A stretch of 32,030 nucleotides of DNA from Lachnospiraceae bacterium. Its GTDB lineage: Bacteria > Bacillota > Clostridia > Lachnospirales > Lachnospiraceae. Shown here one piece after another: positions 24,112 through 32,030 of this stretch. A program made the position numbers and the translations under genes. The notes beneath the pieces are model-generated. The model was not told where the DNA came from, searched no databases, and saw only the letters and a list, made by a program, of their open reading frames with translations. Numbering within the stretch: the first letter of the stretch is position 1; each line of letters begins with the position of its first letter. The stretch is taken from positions 1 to 32,030 of the forward strand of contig JAJQFS010000029.1 in NCBI GenBank assembly GCA_021200995.1. The letters run 5' to 3'.

Positions 24112-25785
24112 CTAGCCCAAATCCATGGTATCGATCGCATCCTGATACATCTGTACATAGTCCGCTACACCCATATTGTCAAACATGGTTACAAACGTAT
24201 TCCAACTGTCATCTGTAACTCCATCTTTGATAAACGCAGTCATATTTTCTGCAACTGCGTTTTTAATATCAGTTTCAACCAGCGTGCAAGACGCAAGTTG
24301 ATCAGATGTCAGCGGCGCCATATCCAGATAATCATTAGAATACTTCTGAATCAGGCCAGCCTCGTCATAAAGATCGCAATACTCCGTTTTCTCAATTCTC
24401 TGCTCCGGCATATTAAATGTCTCAGAAATGTAAATGCCAGGTGCAAAGAACAAGGCATTACTGCCAAACCAACTCTCCGTTTCCGTAGTTCCATCAACGG
24501 TAGAATTGATCTTACCATTCTCGTCATATTCCCAGCCGCTTCCCTGATCTGCTGTTCCTTCTTCCCCATAATGCAAAGAAAACATCATCTCTGTTTCCAG
24601 CATGGCATCCAGCCAGCGCATGGACTCCGCAACATATTGATTTGTACAGGTAATATAAGCTCCATCTGTGGCGATTTCCAAATAACGATACAGGCTTGCG
24701 CTGTCCGGTGTCCAGAGCACACTATTGGCCGCAACGCCGTCATCAAAGCCCATTGCCAGTAATCTCCACGCCGCAAAAAATCCCACGTTTCCTTCTGCCA
24801 GTTTTGTACCAATGGTTGTACCATCCTGAGAAAAGACCTCCGGATCCAGCAGCCCCTCCTCATACAAAGTGTGGAACCATTCCATGCCCTCCCTGAATTT
24901 ATCCTGCACCGGAGCAAACTGCACCTGTTTTTCATCATCGATATAAATCCATTTGTCCGGATCAACCGGCAGGCCAAACAGAGGCAACATATAACGAATG
25001 CCATAAAATCCAATGTCCATGTCCATTTCAAGCGCAACTTCATCTGTATCACCATTTCCATTCGGGTCATTGTTCGCAAATGCACGAAGCACATCGGTCA
25101 TGTCATCCACATTATCAGGCGTATCCAAATCTAACGCATCCAGCCAGTCCTGATTAATAAAGAAATGCTGCTGTGTATTGATATTTTGTCCTACCAAATA
25201 CCCGACCGAATACACCTGACCATCCGACGCAATAAGGCTTACTGTCGGGTCATCTTCCTCCGCATCCCGCCTGGACGTATAATTAGGCATATGTTGATTA
25301 ATTAAATCATCCAACGGAATCACAATACCCTGGGTCACACCATACTCTTCGTCATCAACTGAACTACTACAGCAAATAATGATGTCCGGATATTCACCAG
25401 ATGCGAAAGCCAAATTCAGTTTCGTATCCCAGTCGGAATCCTTAATGATCTCCCATTCCACATGAATATTTGTTTGTTCCTCCAACCGTTGCAGGGCAGG
25501 CATTTCATCCGTGTTTGTCAATGAATCCTGATCCCGGATGGCCATCATGACATTCAGCGTAATCGGCTCATTGACAATCGGATACCCTGTTTCATTGAAA
25601 TTGCTGTTCTCTGCGGTCTCTTCTGACGAATCGGATGATGAAGTCTCCGTCTCAGAAGAACTGTCCGTGGTGCTCGTGCTGCTGTCAGATGAAGAACATC
25701 CCACAAGCCCCATTGCCGCTAAGCCGGTTCCTCCGACCGCAGCGGTCCTCAAAAAATCTCTTCTTGTTAACATTCTACGTTTCAT
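24112..25785 (-). CDS. Extracellular solute-binding lipoprotein of an oligosaccharide ABC importer
   Basis: The 557-residue protein starts MKRRMLTRRDFLRTAA, a twin-arginine-like motif, followed by a hydrophobic core and a GLVGC lipobox (C30). A Ser/Thr/Glu-rich linker (about 31-60) separates the anchor from the binding domain, which matches the LipO/family-1 extracellular solute-binding type (DTKLNLAFASGEYPDIIICC). A DPNGNGDTDE segment resembles a calcium-binding loop common in this group. It would capture an oligosaccharide outside the cell and hand it to the two permeases encoded upstream. A GGAGG site lies 6 bases before the ATG, and it follows the second permease by 63 bases. No ABC ATPase gene is present; a shared MsmX-like ATPase elsewhere is usual. 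Confidence 0.92.
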   Translation of the reverse strand: MKRRMLTRRDFLRTAAVGGTGLAAMGLVGCSSSDSSTSTTDSSSETETSSSDSSEETAENSNFNETGYPIVNEPITLNVMMAIRDQDSLTNTDEMPALQRLEEQTNIHVEWEIIKDSDWDTKLNLAFASGEYPDIIICCSSSVDDEEYGVTQGIVIPLDDLINQHMPNYTSRRDAEEDDPTVSLIASDGQVYSVGYLVGQNINTQQHFFINQDWLDALDLDTPDNVDDMTDVLRAFANNDPNGNGDTDEVALEMDMDIGFYGIRYMLPLFGLPVDPDKWIYIDDEKQVQFAPVQDKFREGMEWFHTLYEEGLLDPEVFSQDGTTIGTKLAEGNVGFFAAWRLLAMGFDDGVAANSVLWTPDSASLYRYLEIATDGAYITCTNQYVAESMRWLDAMLETEMMFSLHYGEEGTADQGSGWEYDENGKINSTVDGTTETESWFGSNALFFAPGIYISETFNMPEQRIEKTEYCDLYDEAGLIQKYSNDYLDMAPLTSDQLASCTLVETDIKNAVAENMTAFIKDGVTDDSWNTFVTMFDNMGVADYVQMYQDAIDTMDLG

Positions 25786-25848
25786 TTGCTTCCTCCTTCT
25801 TTCTTGAAAATCATTTTATGTGAATCTGCTTCCGAACACAACATCGCA

Positions 25849-26757
25849 TTATCCTTTCAGAGAGCCGATCATCACGCCTTTCTCAAAATATTTCTGCATA
25901 AACGCGTACAGGATCACCACCGGGCCGGTCGCCACCACGATGATACAGTATTTTGCCACATTGGCGATCCGAAGTGCTTCCTGCATAGATGCTGCACTGT
26001 CAGCCATGGACATCATATAGTCTCCGGAGGTATCCACTTGTGACGTTGCCAGGATTTCCCTCAGAACAGTCTGCAACGGGAGTAATGCCCTGTCCCTGAT
26101 ATAAACCAGCCCTGTAAAGTAGTCGTTCCACTTTGCCACTCCATAATAAACCGCCAGCACGGCAATAATAGTCTTGCTTAAAGGTAGCACCGCCTTCCCG
26201 AAATACTGAAAATGTGTCGCCCCATCAAGCATGGCGGCCTCATACAGATCCTCCGGAATACTGTTCTGGATATAGGTTCTCGCCACCATCAGGTTCCATA
26301 CACTGACACAACCCATCAGGATCAGTACAAGCCTGGTATTATACATGCCAATATCCCTCATTACCAGAAATGTCGGGATCAGCCCTCCATTGAAGAACAT
26401 CGTAAAAACAAAAAAGAAATTGATTACGCCCTTTCCTGCAAATCCGGGTCTTGACAATGCATAAGCTGCACACAGCGTCACAAAAATACTGATGACCACA
26501 CTGGAAAAGGTATAAAACAACGAATTAGCGTAAGACGTCCACAATTCCTTGTACTGTAAAATATACCGATAGCCAATCAGAGAAATATCCACCGGGTGCC
26601 AGATCACCTCTCCTCTGACAATCGCGTCCGGATCAGAAATCGATGCAATGCACACCAGGTACAATGGATACAGGATGATCAGCATGATCCCAATCCAGAA
26701 TACAGTGTTGAAGATATGAAACACTCTGTTGCTTAAACTCATCTGCTTTTTCTTCAT
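25849..26757 (-). CDS. ABC importer permease, YtcP/LplC type
   Basis: The 302-residue protein has about six membrane segments, beginning with VFWIGIMLIILYPLYLVCIA (about 16-35). The ATPase-docking EAA loop is YEAAMLDGATHFQYFGKAVLPL (as YEAAMLDGATHFQYF and GKAVLPLSK). The C-terminus YAFMQKYFEKGVMIGSLKG is the hallmark of CUT1/YtcP permeases. It pairs with the LplB-type permease to form the membrane channel. An AAAGGAGG site lies 5 bases before the ATG and the gap from the previous gene is 14 bases, so it is in the same operon. Confidence 0.94.
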   Translation of the reverse strand: MKKKQMSLSNRVFHIFNTVFWIGIMLIILYPLYLVCIASISDPDAIVRGEVIWHPVDISLIGYRYILQYKELWTSYANSLFYTFSSVVISIFVTLCAAYALSRPGFAGKGVINFFFVFTMFFNGGLIPTFLVMRDIGMYNTRLVLILMGCVSVWNLMVARTYIQNSIPEDLYEAAMLDGATHFQYFGKAVLPLSKTIIAVLAVYYGVAKWNDYFTGLVYIRDRALLPLQTVLREILATSQVDTSGDYMMSMADSAASMQEALRIANVAKYCIIVVATGPVVILYAFMQKYFEKGVMIGSLKG

Positions 26758-26771
26758 GCCGACCTCCTTTC

Positions 26772-27728
26772 CTAAAACAGTCCCACACTGGTCGTCTTTT
26801 TCGCGATTTTATTGACTGTAATAATCAGGACAAAATTAATCACATTCACAAACAGACCAATGGCCGCCGTATAGGAAAACTGCCCGCTGCCCAGTCCCAC
26901 ATTATAGACATAGACGCCAATGATATCGGAGGTTGATACGTTCCCCGCCGTCTGCATGACCAGGACTTTATCCGTATTGCTGGAAAGCGTCTTGCCGCAG
27001 TCCAGGATAAAGACCATCACAGCTGTAGGAACCAGTGTAGGCAGGTCAATGTAGCGAATCTTCTGCCAGATGCTCGCGCCATCAATCTCCGCGGCCTCAT
27101 AAAGAGAGGGATCAATGCCGGTCAGTGTCGCGATATAGAGGATCGTGCTGTATCCCGCCGACTGCCAGATACCGGAGATAATATAGATACTACGAAACGC
27201 TCCCTCCTCTGACATATAGTCGATCGCCTTCAGTCCGAGCGCTTCTCTTGCAAAATTCAGGATTCCACTGGTCGGGGAAAGAAAGATATACAGCATACCG
27301 GCCAATACCACTGTGGAAATAAAATACGGCACATAAATTGATGTCTGGATGAAGCGTTTGGCCTTTCCTTCCACCCTGTTTAGTAAAATTGCCAAGATTA
27401 TCGGCACTGGAAAACTCCACAGCAGATAATATACATTCAATAAAAGCGTGTTGGATAAAAGCCTCCTAAAATAATACGCATTAAAAAACGTCTTGAAATG
27501 CTTCAATCCCACCCAGGCGCTGCCGGCAATGCCCTGCACTAGCTTATAATCCTTGAACGCGATCTGCACGCCATATAACGGCATGTAATTAAATACGAAG
27601 AAATAGATAATCGCCGGCAGAACCAGCACATACAACTGCCAGTCGTTTTTCAGGATCGTCTTCAGACTTCTTTTTTTCTTCTTTGTGGGCAACGCCAATG
27701 CTGTCTCGCTCTTTTTTCTTTTTTTCAA
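26772..27728 (-). CDS. ABC importer permease, LplB type
   Basis: The 318-residue frame begins at a TTG codon with a GGGAG site about 9 bases upstream; no better start is seen. A very basic N-terminus (KKRKK, KKKKRSLK) precedes six membrane segments starting DWQLYVLVLPAIIYFFVF. The EAA loop is SLYEAAEIDGASIWQKI, followed by RYIDLPTL. Other family landmarks are YMPLYGVQIAFKDYK near the start and VGLGSGQFSYTAAIGLFVNVIN near the end. It forms the importer with the YtcP-type permease. It is the first gene of the operon, about 135 bases after a promoter that lies inside an inverted repeat. The A-rich start region (A7, A6 runs) could be prone to slippage. Confidence 0.93.
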   Translation of the reverse strand: MKKRKKSETALALPTKKKKRSLKTILKNDWQLYVLVLPAIIYFFVFNYMPLYGVQIAFKDYKLVQGIAGSAWVGLKHFKTFFNAYYFRRLLSNTLLLNVYYLLWSFPVPIILAILLNRVEGKAKRFIQTSIYVPYFISTVVLAGMLYIFLSPTSGILNFAREALGLKAIDYMSEEGAFRSIYIISGIWQSAGYSTILYIATLTGIDPSLYEAAEIDGASIWQKIRYIDLPTLVPTAVMVFILDCGKTLSSNTDKVLVMQTAGNVSTSDIIGVYVYNVGLGSGQFSYTAAIGLFVNVINFVLIITVNKIAKKTTSVGLF

Positions 27729-27869
27729 ATGTTGCCACTCCCTTCTGTTTCATTCTTTGTCTTTTCGCTTTCTTCTTTCTGGTTGCGGTTTGTCCTGTTC
27801 TCCGGAATCTGCAAAAATCCGACATTTTTCACAATTTCTGTTCGTCCGTGCCTCTCCTTTTATGGCAAA

Positions 27870-27923
27870 ATTATAAGCAGGGGTTTTTCCTTTCTTCAAG
27901 GTTTTAAAATTTTACCCCTGCTT
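27870..27923 (-). promoter_or_regulatory. Importer-operon promoter within a 10-bp-arm inverted repeat
   Basis: On the minus strand TTGAAG (27894-27899) and TATAAT (27870-27875) are separated by 18 bases. Inverted arms AAGCAGGGGT (27875-27884) and ACCCCTGCTT (27914-27923) flank the -35 box: one arm overlaps the -10/spacer and the other lies just upstream. This geometry fits an operator bound at two sites, about four helical turns apart. The rest of 27729-28082 shows no gene. Confidence 0.65.
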
Positions 27924-28082
27924 TTTTCTTGTCCTTTGTGATTTATTCACAAATTCATTTTTTATAAAATGTAAAATCTGCACAGACACGCTTTGACAAA
28001 TTCGTGAAGGGACGAAATTTTATACCTTTTTTCCCAGCGCCGCCAGCACCTTCAGGATTGTCTCTTACCATGTAATATTCTC

Positions 28083-28136
28083 TTGACCTGCTCCGCATTT
28101 TCGGCTAAAATACAATTATTCTAAATTTTAGCCGAA
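28083..28136 (+). promoter_or_regulatory. Promoter and overlapping perfect dyad upstream of DUF4143 gene
   Basis: TTGACC (28083-28088) and TAAAAT (28106-28111) are 17 bases apart. A perfect 12-bp inverted repeat, TTCGGCTAAAAT (28100-28111) and ATTTTAGCCGAA (28125-28136), covers the -10 box and the expected start of transcription. The GGAGG ribosome site follows directly, 7 bases before the ATG. This is a classic repressor-operator geometry, or an RNA hairpin at the 5' end. Confidence 0.75.
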
Positions 28137-28149
28137 CGGAGGTCATCCC

Positions 28150-29373
28150 ATGAAATATATTCCCCGCGATATCGAACACAAAATTACTGCTCTGAACAAA
28201 GAATATTCCTGCCTGCTCATCACCGGTCCGCGCCAGGTGGGGAAGTCCACCGTTCTGGAGCATTTGATGGAGCCCGAGAGGAAGCGTGTCGCCTTAGATG
28301 ACCTGCAGGAACGTGCCCTTGCCAGACGGGATCCTGCCATGTTTCTGCAGATTCACGAAGCCCCTGTCTTGATTGACGAGGTACAGTACGCGCCGGAGCT
28401 GTTTCCCTATATCAAAATCGCCATCGATAACGGGGCGCCCGCCGGTTCGTTCTGGCTGACCGGCTCCAGAATGTTTCACTTAATGAAACCGGCACAGGAA
28501 TCACTGGCCGGACGGGCAGCGATTTTACAGATGACCTCATTATCTCAACATGAAATATACGGAAGCGGAGAGAACGCTCCGTTCACCGTTTCCCTGCCTG
28601 ACATAAAATCCCGCGCCGCCACCCACGCGCCCGCGAACTTAAGCGAGCTCTACGCCCGTATCTGGCAGGGCTCTATGCCCGGCCATGTAAGCGGTAAATT
28701 TACCGACCGCGACGTCTTCTATTCCAGCTATCTGGCAACCTACATCGACAGAGACGTGTCCGAGGAAATTGAAGGCGTGGATAAACTTCTGTTTCACGAC
28801 TTTATCCGCGCCGCCGCCTGCCGTGTCAGCCGGATGCTGAATGTCCACGACATCGCCAAAGATGTAGGCGTAACCGACGCTACCGCCAAAAGCTGGCTCT
28901 CCGTCCTGGAAAAATCCAGCGTCATTTTTTACCTGCGTCCGTACTCCAACAATCTGCTGCAGCGCACTGTCAAAACGCCGAAGCTATATTTCTTCGACAC
29001 CGGACTGGCGGCCTTTCTGACCCGCTACTCCACGCCGGACATCCTGACAAACGGGGCCATCAACGGAGCCATTCTGGAAAATTATGTCATCGCAGAGCTT
29101 CGCAAAAGCTGGCTGAACGACGGGAAGGACTGCCCGCTGTGGTACTACCGGGACAAGGACAGCAATGAAATCGACGCCGTCCTGGAATCCGACGGCCAAC
29201 TCCACCCTCTGGAAATCAAGCGTTCTGTCAATCCCGGCACCGAGCTGACCGGCGCCTTCAAAATCCTGGATAAAAGCGCCGTTCCACGCGGCATGGGCGC
29301 TGTCCTCTGCATGAGAGAGGAACTGACGGCCATTGATCAGCAGAACCTGGTGGTGCCGGTCTGGATGATCTGA
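28150..29373 (+). CDS. AAA_14/DUF4143 ATPase with winged-helix and nuclease-like C-terminus
   Basis: The 407-residue protein has Walker A GPRQVGKST (26-34), Walker B VLIDEVQ (73-79) and a LTGSRMF sensor region. A helix-turn-helix follows at about 231-256 (NVHDIAKDVGVTDATAKSW). The C-terminal DUF4143 region has a restriction-endonuclease-like pattern: NEIDAVLE (E340, D342) and LEIKRS (E355, K357). Such proteins are widespread and multiplied in gut anaerobes; their cellular role is not established. A GGAGG site lies 7 bases before the ATG. The gene stands alone on the plus strand, divergent from the importer operon, behind a promoter embedded in a perfect dyad, suggesting tight, possibly auto-, regulation through the HTH. 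Confidence 0.92.
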   Translation: MKYIPRDIEHKITALNKEYSCLLITGPRQVGKSTVLEHLMEPERKRVALDDLQERALARRDPAMFLQIHEAPVLIDEVQYAPELFPYIKIAIDNGAPAGSFWLTGSRMFHLMKPAQESLAGRAAILQMTSLSQHEIYGSGENAPFTVSLPDIKSRAATHAPANLSELYARIWQGSMPGHVSGKFTDRDVFYSSYLATYIDRDVSEEIEGVDKLLFHDFIRAAACRVSRMLNVHDIAKDVGVTDATAKSWLSVLEKSSVIFYLRPYSNNLLQRTVKTPKLYFFDTGLAAFLTRYSTPDILTNGAINGAILENYVIAELRKSWLNDGKDCPLWYYRDKDSNEIDAVLESDGQLHPLEIKRSVNPGTELTGAFKILDKSAVPRGMGAVLCMREELTAIDQQNLVVPVWMI

Positions 29374-29387
29374 AAATTTATACGCAA

Positions 29388-29423
29388 AAGGCGCAGATGC
29401 GGAATAGACCGCGTCTACGCCTT
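29388..29423. terminator. Bidirectional terminator between convergent genes
   Basis: Fifteen-base arms (29388-29402 and 29409-29423, starting AAGGCGCAGATGCGG) pair with two imperfect positions around a 6-base loop. On the minus strand the stem ends in TTTT; on the plus strand only an AT-rich stretch follows. It lies between the DUF4143 and DUF308-like stops. Confidence 0.65.
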
Positions 29424-29443
29424 ATATATTGAATACATTTCCT

Positions 29444-29983
29444 CTATAACGACCCCTTGCGGCTGATGCTCAGCCACACGCTGCCCACGCCCAGCAGGAT
29501 CAGGTAAAGACCCAGCACGCCGCCCAGCGTGATGAACGCGATCCGCGGCTCAAAGAGCATGACAAAACCCAGACAAATGCCGATGATATTGATGATCGGG
29601 CTGAAATAATAATGCAGATTTCCAAAGGTGAAGCGAATATAATTTAACCGCGTCAGACGGGAGACGCAGTGCGCGATAAACCAGAGCGGGAATAAAATGA
29701 GCAGCACCGCCTTGCCCGCGTCCTGGTGAAGCAGCAGCATGCAGCCGGTCATCACGCTTAAAATGCCCGTGATCAGAGAAAGCACAGGGCCAAAGCCGAA
29801 GAACACCTCCTGTCTTACGTAGGCCACAAGATCAAGAACGCCCAGGCCAACAGCCAGTATGGCATAAATGACAACCGCGCTCGTGTAAACAAGGTTTGGA
29901 CGAACCAGCGTCAGCACGCCCAGCGCAATCAGAACAATCCCCTCCGCCAGGCGAACCCGGCCGTAACCAGAATGATTTCTCAT
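29444..29983 (-). CDS. Small membrane protein, HdeD/DUF308-like
   Basis: The 179-residue protein has about five to six hydrophobic segments with repeated short-loop pattern typical of DUF308/HdeD: AEGIVLIALGVLTLVRP, VIYAILAVGLGVLDLV, VLSLITGILSVMTGCMLL, IINIIGICLGFVMLFEP and LGGVLGLYLILLGVGSVW. The first and last pairs resemble each other, consistent with an internal duplication. Its ATG overlaps the ftsH stop by 4 bases (ATGA), with a GGAGG site inside ftsH, so the two are translationally coupled. HdeD in enterics is linked to acid resistance; here a membrane-stress or membrane-quality role alongside FtsH is an inference only. Confidence 0.82.
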   Translation of the reverse strand: MRNHSGYGRVRLAEGIVLIALGVLTLVRPNLVYTSAVVIYAILAVGLGVLDLVAYVRQEVFFGFGPVLSLITGILSVMTGCMLLLHQDAGKAVLLILFPLWFIAHCVSRLTRLNYIRFTFGNLHYYFSPIINIIGICLGFVMLFEPRIAFITLGGVLGLYLILLGVGSVWLSISRKGSL

Positions 29984-31899
29984 ACTTCCTGCCCTCCTGC
30001 CATCGGCTCTTCCTGCATTGGCTGCCCGTAATCATCCTGCGTGCGGGTATCCGTGATCGCGATCGGCCTCTGTAAGATTTCCATGAACTCCTCGCCCGTG
30101 ATGGTTTCCTTTTCATAAAGGTACATGGCGATTTCATCCAGCTTCTGCCGGTTTTTCTCCAGGATTTCCAGCGCTTTCGCGTGCTGCGTCTTCACAACCT
30201 CCACGACCTTTAAATCAATCTCTCTCTGCGTTTCTGCCGAGCAGGCTAAGGAAGTGTCGCCGCCCAGGTACTGATTGGTCACAGTCTCCATGGCCACCAT
30301 GTCAAAATCATCGCTCATGCCGTACTGCGTGATCATGGCTCTGGCTAACTTTGTCGCCTGTTCGATATCATTAGAAGCGCCCGTCGTGATTTCTCCGAAC
30401 ACAAGCTCCTCCGCGGCCCGGCCGCCGGTATAAATCGCGATCTTGTCCTCGATCTCGCCCTTGGTCATCAGGTATTTATCCGCGGTTTCCACCTGCATGG
30501 TATATCCCAGCGCCCCGGAGGTGCGGGGAATAATCGTGATTTTCTGCACCGGTGCTGTATGGCTTAAGGACGCTGTCACCAGCGCATGCCCCACCTCGTG
30601 ATAAGCCACGACCTGCTTTTCATGATCGGAAATCACCGCGTTCTTCTTCTGATATCCCGCGATAATCACCTCCACGCTCTCCTCTAAGTCCGCCTCCGTC
30701 ACATACGTCCGGTTGTCACGCACCGTTCTCAGCGCCGCCTCGTTCACGATATTGGCTAGTTCCGCGCCGGAGGCGCCGGAAGCCATTCTGGCGATGGTGT
30801 GAAAATCCACGTCCTCGCCCAGCTTGATTTTGCGGGAATGCACTTTTAAGATTTCCTCGCGGCCTTTCAGATCAGGCAGCTCCACCGGCACGCGCCGGTC
30901 AAACCGTCCGGGTCTGGTCAGTGCCGGATCCAGCGACTCCGGTCGGTTCGTGGCCGCCAGAATGATGACGCCGTTATTGCCCTCGAAGCCGTCCATCTCG
31001 GTCAGCAGCTGATTTAAGGTCTGCTCTCTCTCATCATTTCCGCCCATCACGCTGTCACGCTTTTTGCCGATGGCGTCGATCTCGTCAATGAACACGATGC
31101 AGGGAGCCTTTTCCTTCGCCTGCTTAAACAAATCACGCACTTTGGAAGCGCCCATGCCGACGAACATTTCCACAAACTCGGAACCCGACATGGAGAAAAA
31201 CGGCACATTCGCTTCCCCGGCGACCGCCTTGGCCAGCATCGTTTTACCTGTGCCTGGAGGGCCGACAAGCAAAACGCCCTTGGGCATCGACGCGCCGACA
31301 TCGGTATATTTCTGTGGATTGTGCAGATAATCCACGATCTCCGCGAGACTCTCCTTCGCCTCCTCCTCACCGGCAACATCTGAGAAATGGATGCCCTCAG
31401 AGTCCGGCACATAGACCTTGGCGCTGCTCTTGCCTGACCCCATGCCGCCGCCGAAGGACATGGCGTTTTTGCCGCCCATGGCGTTCATCATCTTTTTGCT
31501 CATATACTGCCCCAGCGCGATGAAAATCACTAACGGCAGCACAAAGGAGACCAGGAAGCTCAGGATGGGCGATGTCGTCGAGGTCTCTACCTTTGAAAAC
31601 GTCGCCCCTGACGCGTACAGACGCTCCACCAGGTTCGCATCGTCCATGGCGATCGTTAAGTAAATATTTTCCCCGGACGCGTCAGTGAAATAAATCTCCT
31701 CATCGTCGATTTCCACCTCGCCGATGTCCTGCTCCTCGATCATCCTCATAAAAGTGCCGTAATCCACCTCCGTCACGGTTGTCGCAGAAGAGGCAATCAA
31801 CGGCGAAATAATCAGATCAAAGACGAGCATGATGAGAAGCACAATCACATAATAGTAAATCAGTGGTTTCCTTGGATTTTTGACTTCTTTCATAAGCAT
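29980..31899 (-). CDS. ftsH: FtsH membrane-bound ATP-dependent zinc metalloprotease
   Basis: From the ATG at 31899 the protein has 639 residues; an upstream GTG (31923) and an ATG at 31893 are alternatives, and no strong ribosome site decides. Two membrane segments (about 14-36 and 110-132) enclose a small extracytoplasmic domain. The AAA module has Walker A GPPGTGKT (213-220), Walker [13 protein letters not shown] and the second region of homology [12 protein letters not shown]. The zinc site is HEVGH (434-438), with a downstream Asp-bearing helix ([15 protein letters not shown]). It degrades misfolded membrane and regulatory proteins. The tail [10 protein letters not shown] is acidic and poorly conserved. 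It precedes the DUF308-like gene with a 4-base overlap. Half of a heat-shock (CIRCE) operator lies about 120 bases upstream. Confidence 0.97.
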   Translation of the reverse strand: MLMKEVKNPRKPLIYYYVIVLLIMLVFDLIISPLIASSATTVTEVDYGTFMRMIEEQDIGEVEIDDEEIYFTDASGENIYLTIAMDDANLVERLYASGATFSKVETSTTSPILSFLVSFVLPLVIFIALGQYMSKKMMNAMGGKNAMSFGGGMGSGKSSAKVYVPDSEGIHFSDVAGEEEAKESLAEIVDYLHNPQKYTDVGASMPKGVLLVGPPGTGKTMLAKAVAGEANVPFFSMSGSEFVEMFVGMGASKVRDLFKQAKEKAPCIVFIDEIDAIGKKRDSVMGGNDEREQTLNQLLTEMDGFEGNNGVIILAATNRPESLDPALTRPGRFDRRVPVELPDLKGREEILKVHSRKIKLGEDVDFHTIARMASGASGAELANIVNEAALRTVRDNRTYVTEADLEESVEVIIAGYQKKNAVISDHEKQVVAYHEVGHALVTASLSHTAPVQKITIIPRTSGALGYTMQVETADKYLMTKGEIEDKIAIYTGGRAAEELVFGEITTGASNDIEQATKLARAMITQYGMSDDFDMVAMETVTNQYLGGDTSLACSAETQREIDLKVVEVVKTQHAKALEILEKNRQKLDEIAMYLYEKETITGEEFMEILQRPIAITDTRTQDDYGQPMQEEPMAGGQEV

Positions 31900-32020
31900 T
31901 CTCGCTTTCTTTTGCGGGCGCACAGGCGATCTTTAGCCTGAAAACCGGATCTCCCACTCCTGGCCTGTACGCTGTTTGACAGTTTCTGTTGTTCTTCAAG
32001 GAAAAAATCTAGCACGAAAA

Positions 32021-32029
32021 TTAGCACTC
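32021..32029. promoter_or_regulatory. Half of a CIRCE (HrcA) operator at the right edge
   Basis: TTAGCACTC exactly matches the left arm of CIRCE (TTAGCACTC-N9-GAGTGCTAA). The second arm would fall outside the window, so the element is not proven. A related TAGCAC occurs at 32010-32015. Confidence 0.45.
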
Positions 32030-32030
32030 G

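Noticed and set aside
27589-27825. Basic 78-residue minus-strand frame overlapping the LplB-type permease start
   Set aside because: It is lysine-rich low-complexity sequence caused by A-rich DNA, in a different frame from the clearly real permease; a slip in the A-run joining the two cannot be excluded.
27875-27927. Plus-strand terminator (inverted repeat followed by T6)
   Set aside because: No plus-strand gene ends upstream; the repeat instead overlaps the minus-strand importer promoter, so it was called an operator.

Overview
The window looks like a chromosomal segment of a gut Clostridia, most likely Lachnospiraceae. This is inferred from the gene families: a Firmicutes-style carbohydrate locus with an LplB/YtcP-type ABC importer lacking its own ATPase, a membrane-bound AraC regulator, an AgrC/LytTR-like two-component pair, and domain-swapped GH3 enzymes. 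Promoters fit sigma-A consensus and ribosome sites are AGGAGG-like. No tRNA, rRNA, insertion sequence or CRISPR array was seen.

Layout. (1) 1-5597, minus strand: a domain-swapped GH3 glycosidase with membrane anchors at both ends, a lipoprotein, a frameshifted polytopic membrane protein, a 58-codon ORF, and the start of a second, conventional GH3 that runs off the left edge. (2) 5600-10679: an accessory block with a solitary HicB-type antitoxin (+), an AgrC-like kinase and LytTR regulator (-), and an AAA-ATPase/PD-(D/E)XK protein (+). A 23-bp exact repeat occurs on both sides of this block's kinase/regulator pair. (3) 10654-18421, minus: GH115 alpha-glucuronidase, GH2 glycosidase, and a DUF6088/AbiEi-like winged-helix protein that heads this transcription unit behind a strong promoter; upstream lies a GH105 unsaturated uronyl hydrolase. 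(4) 18685-27728, minus: SASA/SGNH carbohydrate esterase, GH78-like alpha-rhamnosidase, membrane AraC regulator, and an oligosaccharide ABC importer (binding lipoprotein and two permeases) behind a promoter embedded in an inverted repeat. (5) 28083-29373, plus: a DUF4143 ATPase whose promoter sits inside a perfect 12-bp-arm dyad. (6) 29444-32030, minus: FtsH and a small HdeD/DUF308-like membrane protein, with half of a CIRCE operator at the right edge.

Together, regions 1, 3 and 4 read as a Gram-positive polysaccharide-utilisation locus. Extracellular sugars would be sensed by the AraC protein and imported as oligosaccharides. GH78, GH105, GH115, GH2, GH3 and the esterase would then remove rhamnose, unsaturated uronate, glucuronate, beta-linked sugars and acetyl groups, most of them in the cytoplasm since they lack signal peptides. 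The target is probably an acidic decorated plant glycan (glucuronoxylan, a rhamnose/glucuronate-capped gum, or pectin side chains); the exact substrate cannot be read from sequence.
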